64,000 nt of DNA from Draconibacterium orientale (GTDB taxonomy: Bacteria > Bacteroidota > Bacteroidia > Bacteroidales > Prolixibacteraceae): NCBI RefSeq assembly GCF_000626635.1, contig NZ_CP007451.1, positions 1,426,001 to 1,490,000 of the forward strand, given 5' to 3'. The position numbers and the translations under genes were made by a program. Below the pieces are notes generated by a model. The model was not told the origin of the DNA. It made no database searches and was given only the letters and a program-made list of their open reading frames with translations. Position 1 is the stretch's first letter. Each line of letters begins with the position of its first letter. Shown piece after piece: positions 33,810 through 43,710 of this stretch.

Positions 33810-34131
33810 GTTGCGTCCTTTTTTTCTGGTAACATAACTGTTACCGTTGTTCCTTTGTTTACTTCCGACTCAAATTCGAGGCTCCCACCGTGTTCGTTAC
33901 TTATAACAAAAACAATAGAAAGACCTAAGCCGGTTCCTTTCCCGGGGTCTTTTGTGGTGTAAAACGGATCGGTGATTTTTTTATAGCGTCCTTTTCTATC
34001 CCCTCTCCTGAGTCGGAGATTGTAATGATTAAATGGTTATTTTCTTTCTTTGTATTTATCCAAATTTTTCCTTTTTCGTTAATGGCCTGTTCGGCACAAT
34101 TAAGAATATTCAAAAAAACGTGATCAAAATA
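33806..34131 (-). pseudogene. Histidine kinase C-terminal (HATPase) remnant with frameshift
   Basis: The frame FDHVFLNILNCAEQAINEKG (N-box) leads into [19 protein letters not shown] (G1 box). Adding one base to the A7/T7 run at 33976-33982 restores [20 protein letters not shown] (G2 box), then [15 protein letters not shown] and an end at TGA 33808-33806. An in-frame stop at 34134-34132 and the absence of an H-box upstream show that the N-terminal part is lost. Confidence 0.8.
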
Positions 34132-34147
34132 TTACGAAAAGTAACAA

Positions 34148-34438
34148 CTAATTCGCTAAAATAGTTTTTGGAACTCTCAATTTAGTTGTTAGCTGGCTTT
34201 GCAGCACTATCAGGTTGCTGTCGCGGATTTCAAGAATATTACATTCTTCGCTTTTAGCCAGGACATTACGGCTAAACCAACTGTGGCTTATTACAAGGCA
34301 GGCAAAACGCACTACTCCTATCGTAATGGCATCAAAATCATTTTCACCAGGCTCATCGATCCGAAAATCTTCAAAAAAAATCTGACCGAGCGAGGTTTTA
34401 GCTTCTTTTGTTATTCCGCAGGTATCTTTTTGCAACAT
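34148..34438 (-). pseudogene. Possible N-terminal remnant of the same kinase
   Basis: A 96-codon open frame with no family I recognise. Its end (a hydrophobic stretch ITIGVVRFACLVIS, then EECNILEIRDSNLIVLQSQL) looks like the helix-plus-linker found before kinase domains. It stops 10 bp before the HATPase remnant region on the same strand. The link to the kinase is a guess from position. Confidence 0.25.
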
Positions 34439-34650
34439 CGTCGAACTCTCTGGAGGCTAGCCACTTATACGCAAAATCTGCTTACCCGATAAATTCGAAT
34501 GCATTGACCAATTACAGTAATGCGTTTTTCAACGGTTTTAATTTTGAGAATTAGCTCAGTTCGAATTAATTTTTTTCAACCCGTGAAGACTTCTGCTCGC
34601 TGTTTATGCTAATTACGCCAGCCGGCACAACTTTTGAAGCAACGAATAAC

Positions 34651-36972
34651 CTACTTTGTTGCCCGATCGCTCATTTCAAATACCAAATCTCCACCTTTTA
34701 TTAAATCGAGGTGTGAGATTTTTGTTCCTTCAATTTCCTTACCGTTTAAGGTAACTTTACTAACGTAAACATTCTGTTCGCTTTGATTTTTGGCTGTTAT
34801 GGTCAGCTGTTTGCCATTCTCAAATGAAACCACTGCTTTTTTCACGGAAGGACTTCCCAACTCGTAGTATTCCGATCCGGGAGCCAGCGGATAAAAGCCC
34901 AAACTGTTAAAGATGTACCAGGCACTCATTTGTCCGGCATCGTCGTTCCCACACAAACTATTTACTTCAGCACCGTACATTGTTTTCATAATCATACGCA
35001 CACGGCTTTGGGTTTTGTAGGGCTCGCCGGTGTAATTGTACAAAAACGGAATATGATGCCCCGGTTCGTTGCCATGCACATAATTTCCGATCATTCCGTC
35101 GCGGGTAATATCTTCGTTCTTTTCAATGTATTTATCGTCCAGATCCATGGTAAACAACGAATCAAGCATACCCGACAAACGTTTTTCACCGCCCATTAGC
35201 TGCACCATATCTTCTACCTGGTGCGGAACATACAAACCGTAATTCCAGGCATTGCCTTCTATAAATCCTTGTCCGTGTGTGTCCAGCGGATCAAATTCTT
35301 TTTTGAACTCGCCATTTGAGTATTTAGGGCGCATAAAACCAATAGTAGAATCGTAAACTTCTTTATAAGCATTTGACCGTTCCAAAAACTCATTTTCAAC
35401 AGCTGCATTCCCGGTATTTTTGGCAATCTGCGCAATACACCAATCGTCGAAGGCATATTCCAGCGTTTTCGATACCGAGTACGAACTTTTGTCCTCGGGA
35501 ACAAAACCATATTTCATATAATCGCCAATTCCATGAAAATAAGAAACTTTTGCGGTTGTAACAGAAGCATCCAACGCACACTTACGGTCAAAATCACCCA
35601 CTCCTTTTACTACAGCATCGGCTAAAACAGTAGTGGAATGGTAGCCGATCATACACCAGTTTTCGTTGGCATAATGGCTCCAAACCGGTAACATGTGGTG
35701 CACACTCTGGTCGTAATGCGCCAACATCGATTTAATCATGTCGTTGTTACGCGATGGCTGAACGAGGTTGAAGAAAGGATGCAAAGCACGGTAAGTATCC
35801 CATAGCGAAAAAATAGTGTAGTTGGTAAATCCTTCCGACTGGTGGATATTCTGATCGAGGCCACGGTAACTGCCATCCACATCTTCGTACACAATCGGGC
35901 TAAGGAAAGTATGATACAGCGCAGTGTAGAATGTACGCTTATCTTCATCGGAAATACTTTCCACCCGTATTTTTGCCAGTTCGTTGTTCCATTTTTGTTG
36001 CGTTTCGGCTTTTACTTTTTCAAAATCCCAATGCGGAATTTCGGCCGCCATATTTTTTAATGCACCCGCCATACTTACCGGCGACAGGGCAAATTTTACT
36101 TTTAGTTTTTCGTTTTCGGCTGTATCGAAATTAAAATACGCCCGTATATTTCGTCCGGCCATTTCCGGAAAATTTTCCTCCTGGTTAAAATACCGGTAAT
36201 GCCCGTCGTAGTTATCCTCGTCGTACTTTTTGTGCCCGTAACTTTTAAACGGTTTTGAAAACTGCATGGCAAAAAATACTTTTCGCGTGCGGCCCCACCC
36301 TTTGGTTTGACGGTAACCGGTAACCAGCGAATCGTTTTCCACGCGCAAAAATGTCCACACGTTTTTCTTTTCGTAATGATAAACATTATAAACCAGGTCG
36401 AGAATAATATGTGCCTCATCGCTTTCAGGAAAAGCATATTGATGAAATCCCACTCGTTCTGATGCTGTAAGCTCAGCGTTTATACTGTAATCATCGAGTT
36501 TTACGCTGTAATAACCGGGCGCTGCATTTTCATTATCGTGCGAGAAAACCGAATAAAAGCCTTTGCTTCCGTTGTCGGTTTTTATAGGATCGAGCACCAG
36601 ATCGCCCGTGGTTGGCATGACCAGAAAATCGCCCAGGTCGGAGTGCCCGGTTCCACTAAAATTGGTATGTGCAAAACCAATTATTGTGGTGTCGCGATAT
36701 TGGTAGCCGGCGCAATATTCGTAGGTTTTTTTATTGTAGCTGCCATCGGCATTAAAGTAAGGCTGCATATCGGTTTGCGGCCCCAGCTGCACCATTCCAA
36801 AAGGCGCGGTAGCTCCCGGAAAAGTATGTCCCATGGTACTTGTACCCACCAGTGGATTTACAAACCGGCAAATATTTTCAACTGGTACGCTGTTGGCCGA
36901 ATTCTTTTCTTTTTGATTTTTACAGGAAATGAACAGCACCAAAAGTACGGCGCAATGAAGTAGTGGTTTCAT
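34651..36972 (-). CDS. GH92-family glycoside hydrolase (alpha-mannosidase-like) lipoprotein
   Basis: A 773-residue exported glycosidase. The start is set at ATG 36972 because a lipoprotein signal begins there (MKPLLHCAVLLVLFISC); the frame extends 25 codons upstream without function. GH92 landmarks: FVNPLVGTSTMGHTFPGATA at the N-terminus, FAHTNFSGTGHSDLGDFLVM, YHTFLSPIVYEDVDGSYRGL, FSLWDTYRALHPFF, VHGNEPGHHIPFLYNYTG and GNDDAGQMSAWYIFNSLGFY, with the catalytic acids in the C-terminal (alpha/alpha)6 domain. GH92 enzymes are calcium-dependent exo-alpha-mannosidases. No SusC/D pair is adjacent. Confidence 0.94.
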   Translation of the reverse strand: MKPLLHCAVLLVLFISCKNQKEKNSANSVPVENICRFVNPLVGTSTMGHTFPGATAPFGMVQLGPQTDMQPYFNADGSYNKKTYEYCAGYQYRDTTIIGFAHTNFSGTGHSDLGDFLVMPTTGDLVLDPIKTDNGSKGFYSVFSHDNENAAPGYYSVKLDDYSINAELTASERVGFHQYAFPESDEAHIILDLVYNVYHYEKKNVWTFLRVENDSLVTGYRQTKGWGRTRKVFFAMQFSKPFKSYGHKKYDEDNYDGHYRYFNQEENFPEMAGRNIRAYFNFDTAENEKLKVKFALSPVSMAGALKNMAAEIPHWDFEKVKAETQQKWNNELAKIRVESISDEDKRTFYTALYHTFLSPIVYEDVDGSYRGLDQNIHQSEGFTNYTIFSLWDTYRALHPFFNLVQPSRNNDMIKSMLAHYDQSVHHMLPVWSHYANENWCMIGYHSTTVLADAVVKGVGDFDRKCALDASVTTAKVSYFHGIGDYMKYGFVPEDKSSYSVSKTLEYAFDDWCIAQIAKNTGNAAVENEFLERSNAYKEVYDSTIGFMRPKYSNGEFKKEFDPLDTHGQGFIEGNAWNYGLYVPHQVEDMVQLMGGEKRLSGMLDSLFTMDLDDKYIEKNEDITRDGMIGNYVHGNEPGHHIPFLYNYTGEPYKTQSRVRMIMKTMYGAEVNSLCGNDDAGQMSAWYIFNSLGFYPLAPGSEYYELGSPSVKKAVVSFENGKQLTITAKNQSEQNVYVSKVTLNGKEIEGTKISHLDLIKGGDLVFEMSDRATK

Positions 36973-37047
36973 GAATACAATTTTTGTGGTTTGCCGAGAA
37001 CGAAAATTCTTTCTATTCTCAGCCTTGCAAGCGGTTAAACCGTGCAA

Positions 37048-37507
37048 TAAATTTAGTTGTTGGTTAAAGGCTGCTAAAATAAAAGTTTTCGGGGAGACAG
37101 ACCTGCTACAACGCTGAATTTAAGTAAAGTTTTATTAAGCGCTCAATCGATAACAAACGATTCGTACAGCATCCACTAAATAAACATACCACCGGCATCT
37201 ACGGTAAAAGTGCTTACAATTACAGGAAAAATAAACCACTATGCATTGGAAATACACTGGTTTTAAATATCGAATGAAATTCGAAGGATTAGAAACTAAT
37301 GAATAATGAATATCGATTAACGATTTTTGATTAGCGATTGTAAAGAAGGTACGAGGAAATTCCTATTAGATACACTTCTGCAGTCATAATTCGTTAATTG
37401 TCATTCTATATTCAATATTTTCAAAAACTAAAATAGCTGCAATAATCCCGAAGTTCAGGAAGCAGAGTTTTAACCATTTACCAGAAAATAAAAGATTGGC
37501 TAATCGG
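37048..37507. other. ~460-bp gap with second dispersed-repeat copy
   Basis: No ORF is supported. The right part (37225-37497) is copy II of the ~270-bp repeat first seen at 8911-9181. Nothing else stands out. Confidence 0.6.
37225..37497. repeat. ~270-bp dispersed repeat, copy II
   Basis: It shares both ends with 8911-9181 (AATAAACCAC, GAATGAAATTC; CAATAATCCCGAAGTT, GTTTTAACCATT). The middle differs: no heptamer array but an AT-rich stretch with CGATTAACGATTTTTGATTA. Confidence 0.6.
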
Positions 37508-38878
37508 CTAGTCTAAAAATTTTGAATAAGTGATCCGCATATCAACGCCACCCTGTTTTGCTCCTTTTAATATTACCCGGTTGGCAATATCGGCACGGCG
37601 ACCTGTTGTTAGGAAAAATCCCTCGTTTCCAACAAAGTCATCATCATCAGGATCGGTTACATCGATAATACGCTGAACATGCTGCGTAATATTAAAGGTA
37701 TAAGTGTAATCGCTGGTATCCAGTACACCACCGTAAAACGTAGGACTAAAGAAGTAATCAATCGGGCGGTATTCCTCGCCATCGGGTGCCACAAAGGTAA
37801 ACATCAGCTGGCTTGGTGGCGGATAATTATGAATATCGCTTGCAGTGGTATCAACATGAAAAATGATTTCAGCTTTATTGATGCCCATATTTACGGAGTC
37901 TTTCCAGCTTTCAAGACCGGAAACTGTTATGCGCGATTTTAATCCTCCGGTGGGCTGCACATAAATCAGGTCGCTTTCCTCCTCTTCCTGGTCGAGATTA
38001 TCCAGGAACGGTGCACCGTTGTAATCGTGTTTAAATTCGTTAACCCGCAAACTATACTGAGTTATCAGGTAAGCCTGCGATAAGGTATCGGGAGCTTCAT
38101 CGTCTTCAAGCAGTATGGTATTTTCGTCGTTGTTATAATACACCAGCAACGCCGATCCCTGAAACGTACTGCTTGATGCCGTGTGCAGGGTAACCAACGA
38201 ACCTTCTCCTGTAACATCAGCACTTTCGAGTAAAAGGCCTTTAAAATACTGAAGAAAAACATCGTTATTAACCATATCAAGCGAATCGGCACCAATGAGC
38301 TTTTCGCCTAAAGTATTGTCCAATGGAATGGTCAGCAACTGGTAGTTGGTATCCTGGGTTGCAGAATCCAGTTCCACTTTTGGTGTATAATCAAATTCGG
38401 CAAGCGGAATGTCCGAAGCCATCGATTTCAAATCAATATCCTGGGTGTATTCAGCATCAGGGTCGAGGTACGTTTCCATTTCGTACACTTTAACATGCTG
38501 TGTTGTAATTGTGTCGCCGTAAATATTTCGGTAAAAAAGGTACAAACGAACAGAGTCAACTACCGGATTGGTTCCAAAATCAGGAAATGAAGTCAATCGG
38601 AACTGCGTGGCATAATTGGCTGTTGTTTTTCCAAAAACCGGATCATTAAGGGTTCCCAACAGGTTTGTTGCTCCTTTATTGGAAGTAATTCCGTTTTCGT
38701 TAAATGTATAGGATGCAATTTTATCTGAAACAGAAATGTTTCGGACATTAATCAGGTCTTCGTCCGGCAGGATTTCCAATCCCAAATCGTTTTGTTCGCT
38801 GTTGCAGGCAACCAAAATGTTTACAAGAACGAATAATCCTCCAACTATTTTCAACAACTGCACTGTACTGTATTTCAT
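37508..38878 (-). CDS. DUF4270 lipoprotein
   Basis: A 456-residue outer-membrane or periplasmic lipoprotein: signal MKYSTVQLLKIVGGLFVLVN then ILVAC, followed by NSEQNDLGLEILPDEDLINV, which is the standard N-terminus of DUF4270 proteins. The rest is beta-rich with Asp/Thr repeats and ends RVILKGAKQGGVDMRITYSK. The function is unknown. In many Bacteroidota the family is encoded next to a glycogen-synthase-like gene and panC, as here. Confidence 0.9.
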   Translation of the reverse strand: MKYSTVQLLKIVGGLFVLVNILVACNSEQNDLGLEILPDEDLINVRNISVSDKIASYTFNENGITSNKGATNLLGTLNDPVFGKTTANYATQFRLTSFPDFGTNPVVDSVRLYLFYRNIYGDTITTQHVKVYEMETYLDPDAEYTQDIDLKSMASDIPLAEFDYTPKVELDSATQDTNYQLLTIPLDNTLGEKLIGADSLDMVNNDVFLQYFKGLLLESADVTGEGSLVTLHTASSSTFQGSALLVYYNNDENTILLEDDEAPDTLSQAYLITQYSLRVNEFKHDYNGAPFLDNLDQEEEESDLIYVQPTGGLKSRITVSGLESWKDSVNMGINKAEIIFHVDTTASDIHNYPPPSQLMFTFVAPDGEEYRPIDYFFSPTFYGGVLDTSDYTYTFNITQHVQRIIDVTDPDDDDFVGNEGFFLTTGRRADIANRVILKGAKQGGVDMRITYSKFLD

Positions 38879-39079
38879 GTCAATAATTCCAATTTATTTT
38901 AGGAAGCTTACCCCCTGCAGCCAATGCAATTTAGCCTGGTTAAACAGTTATGGTTACTTCTTCAATTTTCTGATTTCCGAAAAATTACACAAACATAGAA
39001 AATTACAACGAGAGCATTTCTGAAATCGCAGTAAAATTGAACTTTTTAAATATAATTTTGATTCTTTAACACCAAAGCC

Positions 39080-39880
39080 TTACACTTTATCGTAAAACGC
39101 ATTGTAGGCATCAATGTATGTTTCTTTTGGTTGGAAATCGAGAAATAACTTTTCGTTATCTTTTATATACTTTTTAACGTCGGCATTAATCGTTTCAGTT
39201 CCCTGAATCACTGCATCCGAATAATCGATAGCCATTTTGCTTACGTTGGCAAAAGTTGGCTCTTCAATCATTTTTACATCGTCGGTTGTAATACCTTCAA
39301 GCAACAGTTTCTCGTTAAACTTCGGATCAAGCGTTTGCTTAAAGTCATCGTTATAAACCGAGTAAACCAGTTTTGTGTTCTTGAATAAGGGATCGTTGTA
39401 ATAATACTTTTTAATGTATAAAGGCACCAACGAAGTCAGCCAGCCGTGGCAATGAATAATATCGGGTGCCCAGCGTAACTTAATTACCGTTTCGAGCACA
39501 CCACGCGCGAAAAACACTGCACGTTCGTCGTTATCTTCAAACTCTTTGCCGTCGTCATCGTGCAAAACGGCTTTGCGTTGAAAATAATCTTCATTATCGA
39601 TAAAATAAACCTGCATACGAGCAGCTTGTATCGACGCTACTTTTATGATAAGTGGATGATCGGCATCGTTAATCACAAGGTTCATACCCGACAAACGGAT
39701 AACCTCGTGTAACTGGTTTCTACGCTCATTTACACACCCGTAACGTGGCATAAATGTTCTAATCTCTCTCCCCTGCTCCTGAACGCCCTGTGGCAGGTAA
39801 CGTCCAATCTCCGACATTTCGCTTTCTGGTAAATAAGGGGTAATCTCTTGTGAAATATAAAGGATTCTTTTCTTTTCCAT
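39080..39880 (-). CDS. GT5 glycogen/starch synthase-like protein, N-terminal domain only
   Basis: A 266-residue protein equal to the N-terminal Rossmann domain of glycogen synthase (ILYISQEITPYLPESEMSEI, GREIRTFMPRYGCVNERRNQ, DIIHCHGWLTSLVPLYIKKY). It lacks the C-terminal GT-B half that binds ADP-glucose (no second KTGGL-like block). This short form next to panC is usual in Bacteroidota, so it is not a local truncation. Whether it is catalytic is doubtful. Confidence 0.85.
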   Translation of the reverse strand: MEKKRILYISQEITPYLPESEMSEIGRYLPQGVQEQGREIRTFMPRYGCVNERRNQLHEVIRLSGMNLVINDADHPLIIKVASIQAARMQVYFIDNEDYFQRKAVLHDDDGKEFEDNDERAVFFARGVLETVIKLRWAPDIIHCHGWLTSLVPLYIKKYYYNDPLFKNTKLVYSVYNDDFKQTLDPKFNEKLLLEGITTDDVKMIEEPTFANVSKMAIDYSDAVIQGTETINADVKKYIKDNEKLFLDFQPKETYIDAYNAFYDKV

Positions 39881-40029
39881 GAACCTATAGTGCAGTTAAA
39901 AACAGTGTGCAAAAGTAATAAAAATATGCGAATAGACAAGTTAAGTTCGTTAGTTTCAGTTACTATACTTCGGATTTGTGCTATTTTACCAATTAAAATT
40001 ACTTACTTTGCAGCCGCAATTTTTAAGCT

Positions 40030-40866
40030 ATGAAACTGGTAAGTACAATACAAGAGTTACAGACTGAAATACAGCACCTTGCCAATGGCAAAACAGTGGG
40101 TTTCGTACCCACTATGGGAGCCTTGCATGCAGGCCATATTTCGTTGGTAAAACAGGCCGTTTTGGAAAATCCGGTTGTGGTGGTAAGTATTTTTGTAAAT
40201 CCAACACAATTTAACGATCCGGCCGATTTGGAACGTTATCCGCGCACCCTCGAAAACGATATGAAATTATTGGAGCTAACAGGTTGTTCAATCGTTTTTG
40301 CACCCAATGCGAAGGAGGTTTATCCCGAACCGGATAAACGTAAATTTAACTTTGGAAAATTAGAAAAAGTAATGGAAGGCAAGCATCGCCCGGGACACTT
40401 TAATGGTGTAGCACAAGTGGTTAGCCGCCTTTTCGACATGGTAAAACCTACCAAAGCCTACTTCGGATTGAAGGATTTTCAGCAATTGGCCATTGTTAAA
40501 AATATGGTGAAACAACTGCAACTTCCTGTGGAAATTGTACCTTGCGCCATTATTCGCGAAAAAAGTGGTTTGGCCATGAGCTCGCGAAATGAATTATTGA
40601 CGGAAGAACAGCGGAAAAATGCAACCGTAATTTCGGAGACTTTGTTTAAAGCCAAAGAACTTAAGGGGCAGAAATCCGTACAAGAAATCACGGATTGGGT
40701 AACCGAAACGATAAACAAGAACCCTTTCCTTGATGTTGAATATTTTGAGATCGTTGACGACGAACAGCTGCAACCGGTGAAAAGCTGGGACGAAAAATCG
40801 ACAAAAGTTGGATGTGTTGCTGTTTTCTGCGGAAAGATCCGATTAATTGACAATATAGTTTTTTAA
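40030..40866 (+). CDS. panC: Pantothenate synthetase
   Basis: A 278-residue enzyme that condenses pantoate and beta-alanine with ATP to pantothenate. The HIGH-type motif [66 protein letters not shown] and the KMSKS-like MSSRNELL are all present. It is divergent from the GT5-like gene across 149 bp with a TTACTTTGCAGCC start-site-like motif. It forms an operon with panD 19 bp downstream. Confidence 0.97.
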   Translation: MKLVSTIQELQTEIQHLANGKTVGFVPTMGALHAGHISLVKQAVLENPVVVVSIFVNPTQFNDPADLERYPRTLENDMKLLELTGCSIVFAPNAKEVYPEPDKRKFNFGKLEKVMEGKHRPGHFNGVAQVVSRLFDMVKPTKAYFGLKDFQQLAIVKNMVKQLQLPVEIVPCAIIREKSGLAMSSRNELLTEEQRKNATVISETLFKAKELKGQKSVQEITDWVTETINKNPFLDVEYFEIVDDEQLQPVKSWDEKSTKVGCVAVFCGKIRLIDNIVF

Positions 40867-40885
40867 GACCGAAATAAGCATAGTT

Positions 40886-41236
40886 ATGCAAATTGAAGTG
40901 TGTAAATCGAAAATACACAAGGTTACCGTTACCGAAGCGAACCTGCAATATGTTGGAAGTATTACCATCGACGAAGATTTGATGGACGCGGCAAACCTTA
41001 TTGAGAACGAAAAAGTACAGGTTGTTAATATTAACAACGGCGAGCGTTTAGAAACTTATGTAATCAGGGGTGAACGTGGAACGGGAACCATTTGTTTGAA
41101 TGGCCCTGCCGCACGTAAAGTGGCGGTTGGCGATGTGGTAATTATCATTTCGTACGCCTTAATGGATTTCGAGGAAGCCAAAACATTTAAGCCAAGTTTG
41201 ATCTTCCCGGATATTGAGACCAATACCGTAGTATAA
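40886..41236 (+). CDS. panD: Aspartate 1-decarboxylase
   Basis: A 116-residue pyruvoyl enzyme that makes beta-alanine for panC. Self-cleavage occurs between Gly and Ser in [13 protein letters not shown], making the pyruvoyl group. [23 protein letters not shown] and [16 protein letters not shown] are standard. The length is normal. Confidence 0.97.
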   Translation: MQIEVCKSKIHKVTVTEANLQYVGSITIDEDLMDAANLIENEKVQVVNINNGERLETYVIRGERGTGTICLNGPAARKVAVGDVVIIISYALMDFEEAKTFKPSLIFPDIETNTVV

Positions 41237-41260
41237 AATACATTTACGATATAATTGTAA

Positions 41261-41291
41261 ACCTCGTAGTTTTTACTGCGGGGTTTTTTAT
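41261..41291 (+). terminator. Terminator behind panCD
   Basis: AACCTCGTAGT and ACTGCGGGGTT form an imperfect stem around TTT, followed by a T-rich tract, 25 bp after the panD stop. Confidence 0.6.
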
Positions 41292-41311
41292 TTGAATTTC
41301 TTTTCAACAAG

Positions 41312-41362
41312 AACAGGGATCCGATCCGTATCATTTTAGGAAATACGGATCGGATCCTTGTT
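41312..41362. repeat. 20-bp inverted repeat between convergent genes
   Basis: The arms at 41312-41331 and 41343-41362 pair over 20 bp with one mismatch (GGATCCGATCCGTAT against ATACGGATCGGATCC is perfect) across an 11-nt loop. There is no T tract. It sits just downstream of the panD terminator and 17 bp from the stop of the opposite gene. Confidence 0.75.
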
Positions 41363-41379
41363 AGAACCAACGTAATTTT

Positions 41380-42078
41380 TTATCTCCGCTTTCCCAACGG
41401 CACTCCCAATCGAATTCCGAGTTGCAAAAACTCCGTACTACCCGAGTAATCCTCAAAAACACCTGTTTCCGAGATCGGTAATTCATTTAAACTTCTTCCT
41501 AAATCAACGTTCTCCCAACCCACATAAAACCACACGGAAAGGTCTTCGGCTATTACTTTAAACCCTACATGCAATCCCGGATACCAACTAAAAGATGACT
41601 TTGAGCTTCCAAGATAATTTTCTTCTTCGGTCTCTTCATTCCCGAAAGTGGCATTACTTTTCGAGCTCTCAAATCCCAGGTTTACATCAGCAAAAAAGAA
41701 AATAATATCAGATAATTCCTGGTAAAACCGAGGACACAGGCTAAGTGTATAATAACTGGCTTCGGTAAACAGTATGTAATCATCGCCATAAGGAACGATT
41801 TCACCACCTATGGGCTTTATTTTTTTATGAGAATTCTTTCCCGCATATCCTTTCAACTCAAAAGCAAATTTTCTGGATAGATAATACTCATAACCAGTTC
41901 CAAAATAATATCCATAATCTTCATTATCAAGCACAAATGCGTTCGTACCCATATCAAAATTTAAATGAGCAGGGAATTTTTCGTCTTGTGCATTACACGC
42001 TGAAGGATTGAGCATTTCCGTAAAAATCCCAAATAAGATTAAAATAGAAGTATTGAGCGTTGAAAAGATTTTAGCCAT
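41380..42078 (-). CDS. Exported beta-barrel-like protein, unknown function
   Basis: A 232-residue protein when started at ATG 42078, where a signal sequence ending in NPSACNAQ begins; a start 20 codons upstream would overlap the previous gene by 4 bp. The mature part has alternating aromatic strands (GYYFGTGYEYYLSRKFAFEL, WYPGLHVGFKVIAEDLSVWF) and ends LQLGIRLGVPLGKRR, as expected for a small outer-membrane barrel. It pairs with the similar-looking gene upstream. Confidence 0.65.
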   Translation of the reverse strand: MAKIFSTLNTSILILFGIFTEMLNPSACNAQDEKFPAHLNFDMGTNAFVLDNEDYGYYFGTGYEYYLSRKFAFELKGYAGKNSHKKIKPIGGEIVPYGDDYILFTEASYYTLSLCPRFYQELSDIIFFFADVNLGFESSKSNATFGNEETEEENYLGSSKSSFSWYPGLHVGFKVIAEDLSVWFYVGWENVDLGRSLNELPISETGVFEDYSGSTEFLQLGIRLGVPLGKRR

Positions 42079-42134
42079 CAAGAATACTATTAAATATAAA
42101 AAAACTGTGCCCAATTTGGGCACAGTTAAGAAGA

Positions 42135-42680
42135 TCATTTTCTAAGATTATAACCGATGTTAAGCTGGAACATTGGTAAAAATCCATACTCCCCTTTCAT
42201 GTCAAAATAAACATATGGTCCAACATCAAATAAAACATAAAACTGACTAAAAGCGCGCTGTATTCCCCATGTTGGCCCAAATGCATAATCCAATTCAGAA
42301 GTTCTCGAAAAACTGGAAGCCATTTCGGGACCTCGAATCAGAAGTCTTACTCCAAAGTAATTAGATGAATTATACCTTACATTTTTACCGGCACTGTTTC
42401 TTTTCGTTATGTTGTAGTAATTACGATACTGCATATCGTAAAACGGTGATAACAAATACATAAATCCCTCCCCACTGGTTTTTAAATCTTTGTACGAGCC
42501 ACCATAACCGATGCCAAGATTTAAAGCGAAAGTTGATTTTTCTGACAACTTAAATTCATATTCCATTCCTGGATTAACGATTGTGAATTTAAATCCACTT
42601 TTTATTAACTCACCCTCATCTTGTCCGAATGAAATTTTCACAAAAAGAAATAATAGAAATACGAGTGTAATTTTTCTCAT
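42135..42680 (-). CDS. Small outer-membrane beta-barrel protein
   Basis: A 181-residue protein with a signal peptide (MRKITLVFLLFLFVKISFGQ) and repeated amphipathic strands (FTIVNPGMEYEFKLS, FALNLGIGYGG, SNYFGVRLLIRGPEMA), ending MFQLNIGYNLRK as barrels do. The ligand is unknown. It probably shares an operon with the following barrel-like gene. Confidence 0.65.
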   Translation of the reverse strand: MRKITLVFLLFLFVKISFGQDEGELIKSGFKFTIVNPGMEYEFKLSEKSTFALNLGIGYGGSYKDLKTSGEGFMYLLSPFYDMQYRNYYNITKRNSAGKNVRYNSSNYFGVRLLIRGPEMASSFSRTSELDYAFGPTWGIQRAFSQFYVLFDVGPYVYFDMKGEYGFLPMFQLNIGYNLRK

Positions 42681-43156
42681 TTTAGTATGTTTTATAGTTT
42701 TCTGAAATTATATATTAGTTGACTTCAACAACTTTATTTCTTTCATCCTAAAACACCATTGTGTTTTATTTCCTACCTCACTTTATACTATCCTTTTCCT
42801 GAAAATTTGTATCGAAGAACAGGGGTTCTTTTAATGACGGATTAAATATAAATTGGATGTCCGCAATTGGTCACAACCAGCACGTCACCCTGAACTTGTT
42901 TCAGGGTCTTTCTTGCAAATAGTTGATTATTAGATGCGAGAGATGCTGAATCCGTCAGCTGATGGACAGCATGACTTGCTAAATAATAATTATGACATAG
43001 AACGGATAATCAAAATATAAATCAATAAATACTCTTTTTCAAAATATAATATGTTAAAAATTAGTTTAGGGGGGGATTTAGAATGAATAAAAATAATTCA
43101 CACATCCTTTAAAATGCAATAGTGATACTTCAATTTAATAGTTATTTTTGACAGAT
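42681..43156. other. ~470-bp gap; one hairpin repeat
   Basis: AT-rich and non-coding. A hairpin CCCTGAA-CTTGT-TTCAGGG at 42888-42906 belongs to a motif family (CACCCTGAACTTGTTTCAGG) seen between genes in many Bacteroidota. It is followed by a decayed inverted partner near 42935-42975. Nothing else is recognised. Confidence 0.55.
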
Positions 43157-43645
43157 ATGAATCTCATGTTTAAATCAAAGATTTTTAAGGATTTTGAATC
43201 GTTTGATCCCCTGCTATCCATTTGGAAAGGCAGCAATAACACCATTGTTTTTACCAACGGTTGTTTCGATATTATTCATAACGGGCACGTTGATTCATTA
43301 CACAAATCGGCAGCCTATGGCACTAAATTGATTGTTGGGCTAAACTCCGATGTGTCGGTAAAACTCTTAAAAGGCGACAAGCGCCCAATTCTGAACGAGC
43401 AGGCGCGTGCCGAAGTGCTGGCTGCCTTCGGATGTGTTGATGCGGTAATCCTTTTCGATGAAGAAACACCGGCCGAAATTATTGCAAAAATCATCCCCGA
43501 CGTTTTGGTGAAAGGCGCCCAATACGAAATTCATGAAATTGCCGGCCACGACACCGTTCTTAATAACGGAGGAAAAGTGGAAACACTGGAATTAGTAGAA
43601 GGGATCTCCACCAGCGAAATTATTGAACGAATAAAAAACCTTTGA
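43157..43645 (+). CDS. rfaE2: D-glycero-beta-D-manno-heptose 1-phosphate adenylyltransferase
   Basis: A 162-residue nucleotidyltransferase making ADP-heptose for LPS core. TNGCFDIIHNGHVDSL contains the HxGH signature. LIVGLNSDVSVKLLKGDKRP and LELVEGISTSEIIERIKNL fit the HldE C-terminal domain / RfaE2. It is a stand-alone domain, as in most Bacteroidota. ATG 43157 was chosen over an upstream TTG; an ATG three codons later is also possible. Confidence 0.9.
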   Translation: MNLMFKSKIFKDFESFDPLLSIWKGSNNTIVFTNGCFDIIHNGHVDSLHKSAAYGTKLIVGLNSDVSVKLLKGDKRPILNEQARAEVLAAFGCVDAVILFDEETPAEIIAKIIPDVLVKGAQYEIHEIAGHDTVLNNGGKVETLELVEGISTSEIIERIKNL

Positions 43646-43710
43646 GAAACTTTGTGAAACCATAGTGTTCTTTGTGGTTAATTTTTCTCACAAACAAAGT
43701 AGTTTACAGA

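Noticed and set aside
34199-34492. 97-codon plus-strand frame over the kinase remnant region
   Set aside because: No domain, no start context, and it overlaps a degenerate region.
39080-39880. Truncation of a glycogen synthase gene
   Set aside because: The single-domain form next to panC is usual in Bacteroidota, and no remnant of the second half is present, so it is not a local truncation.
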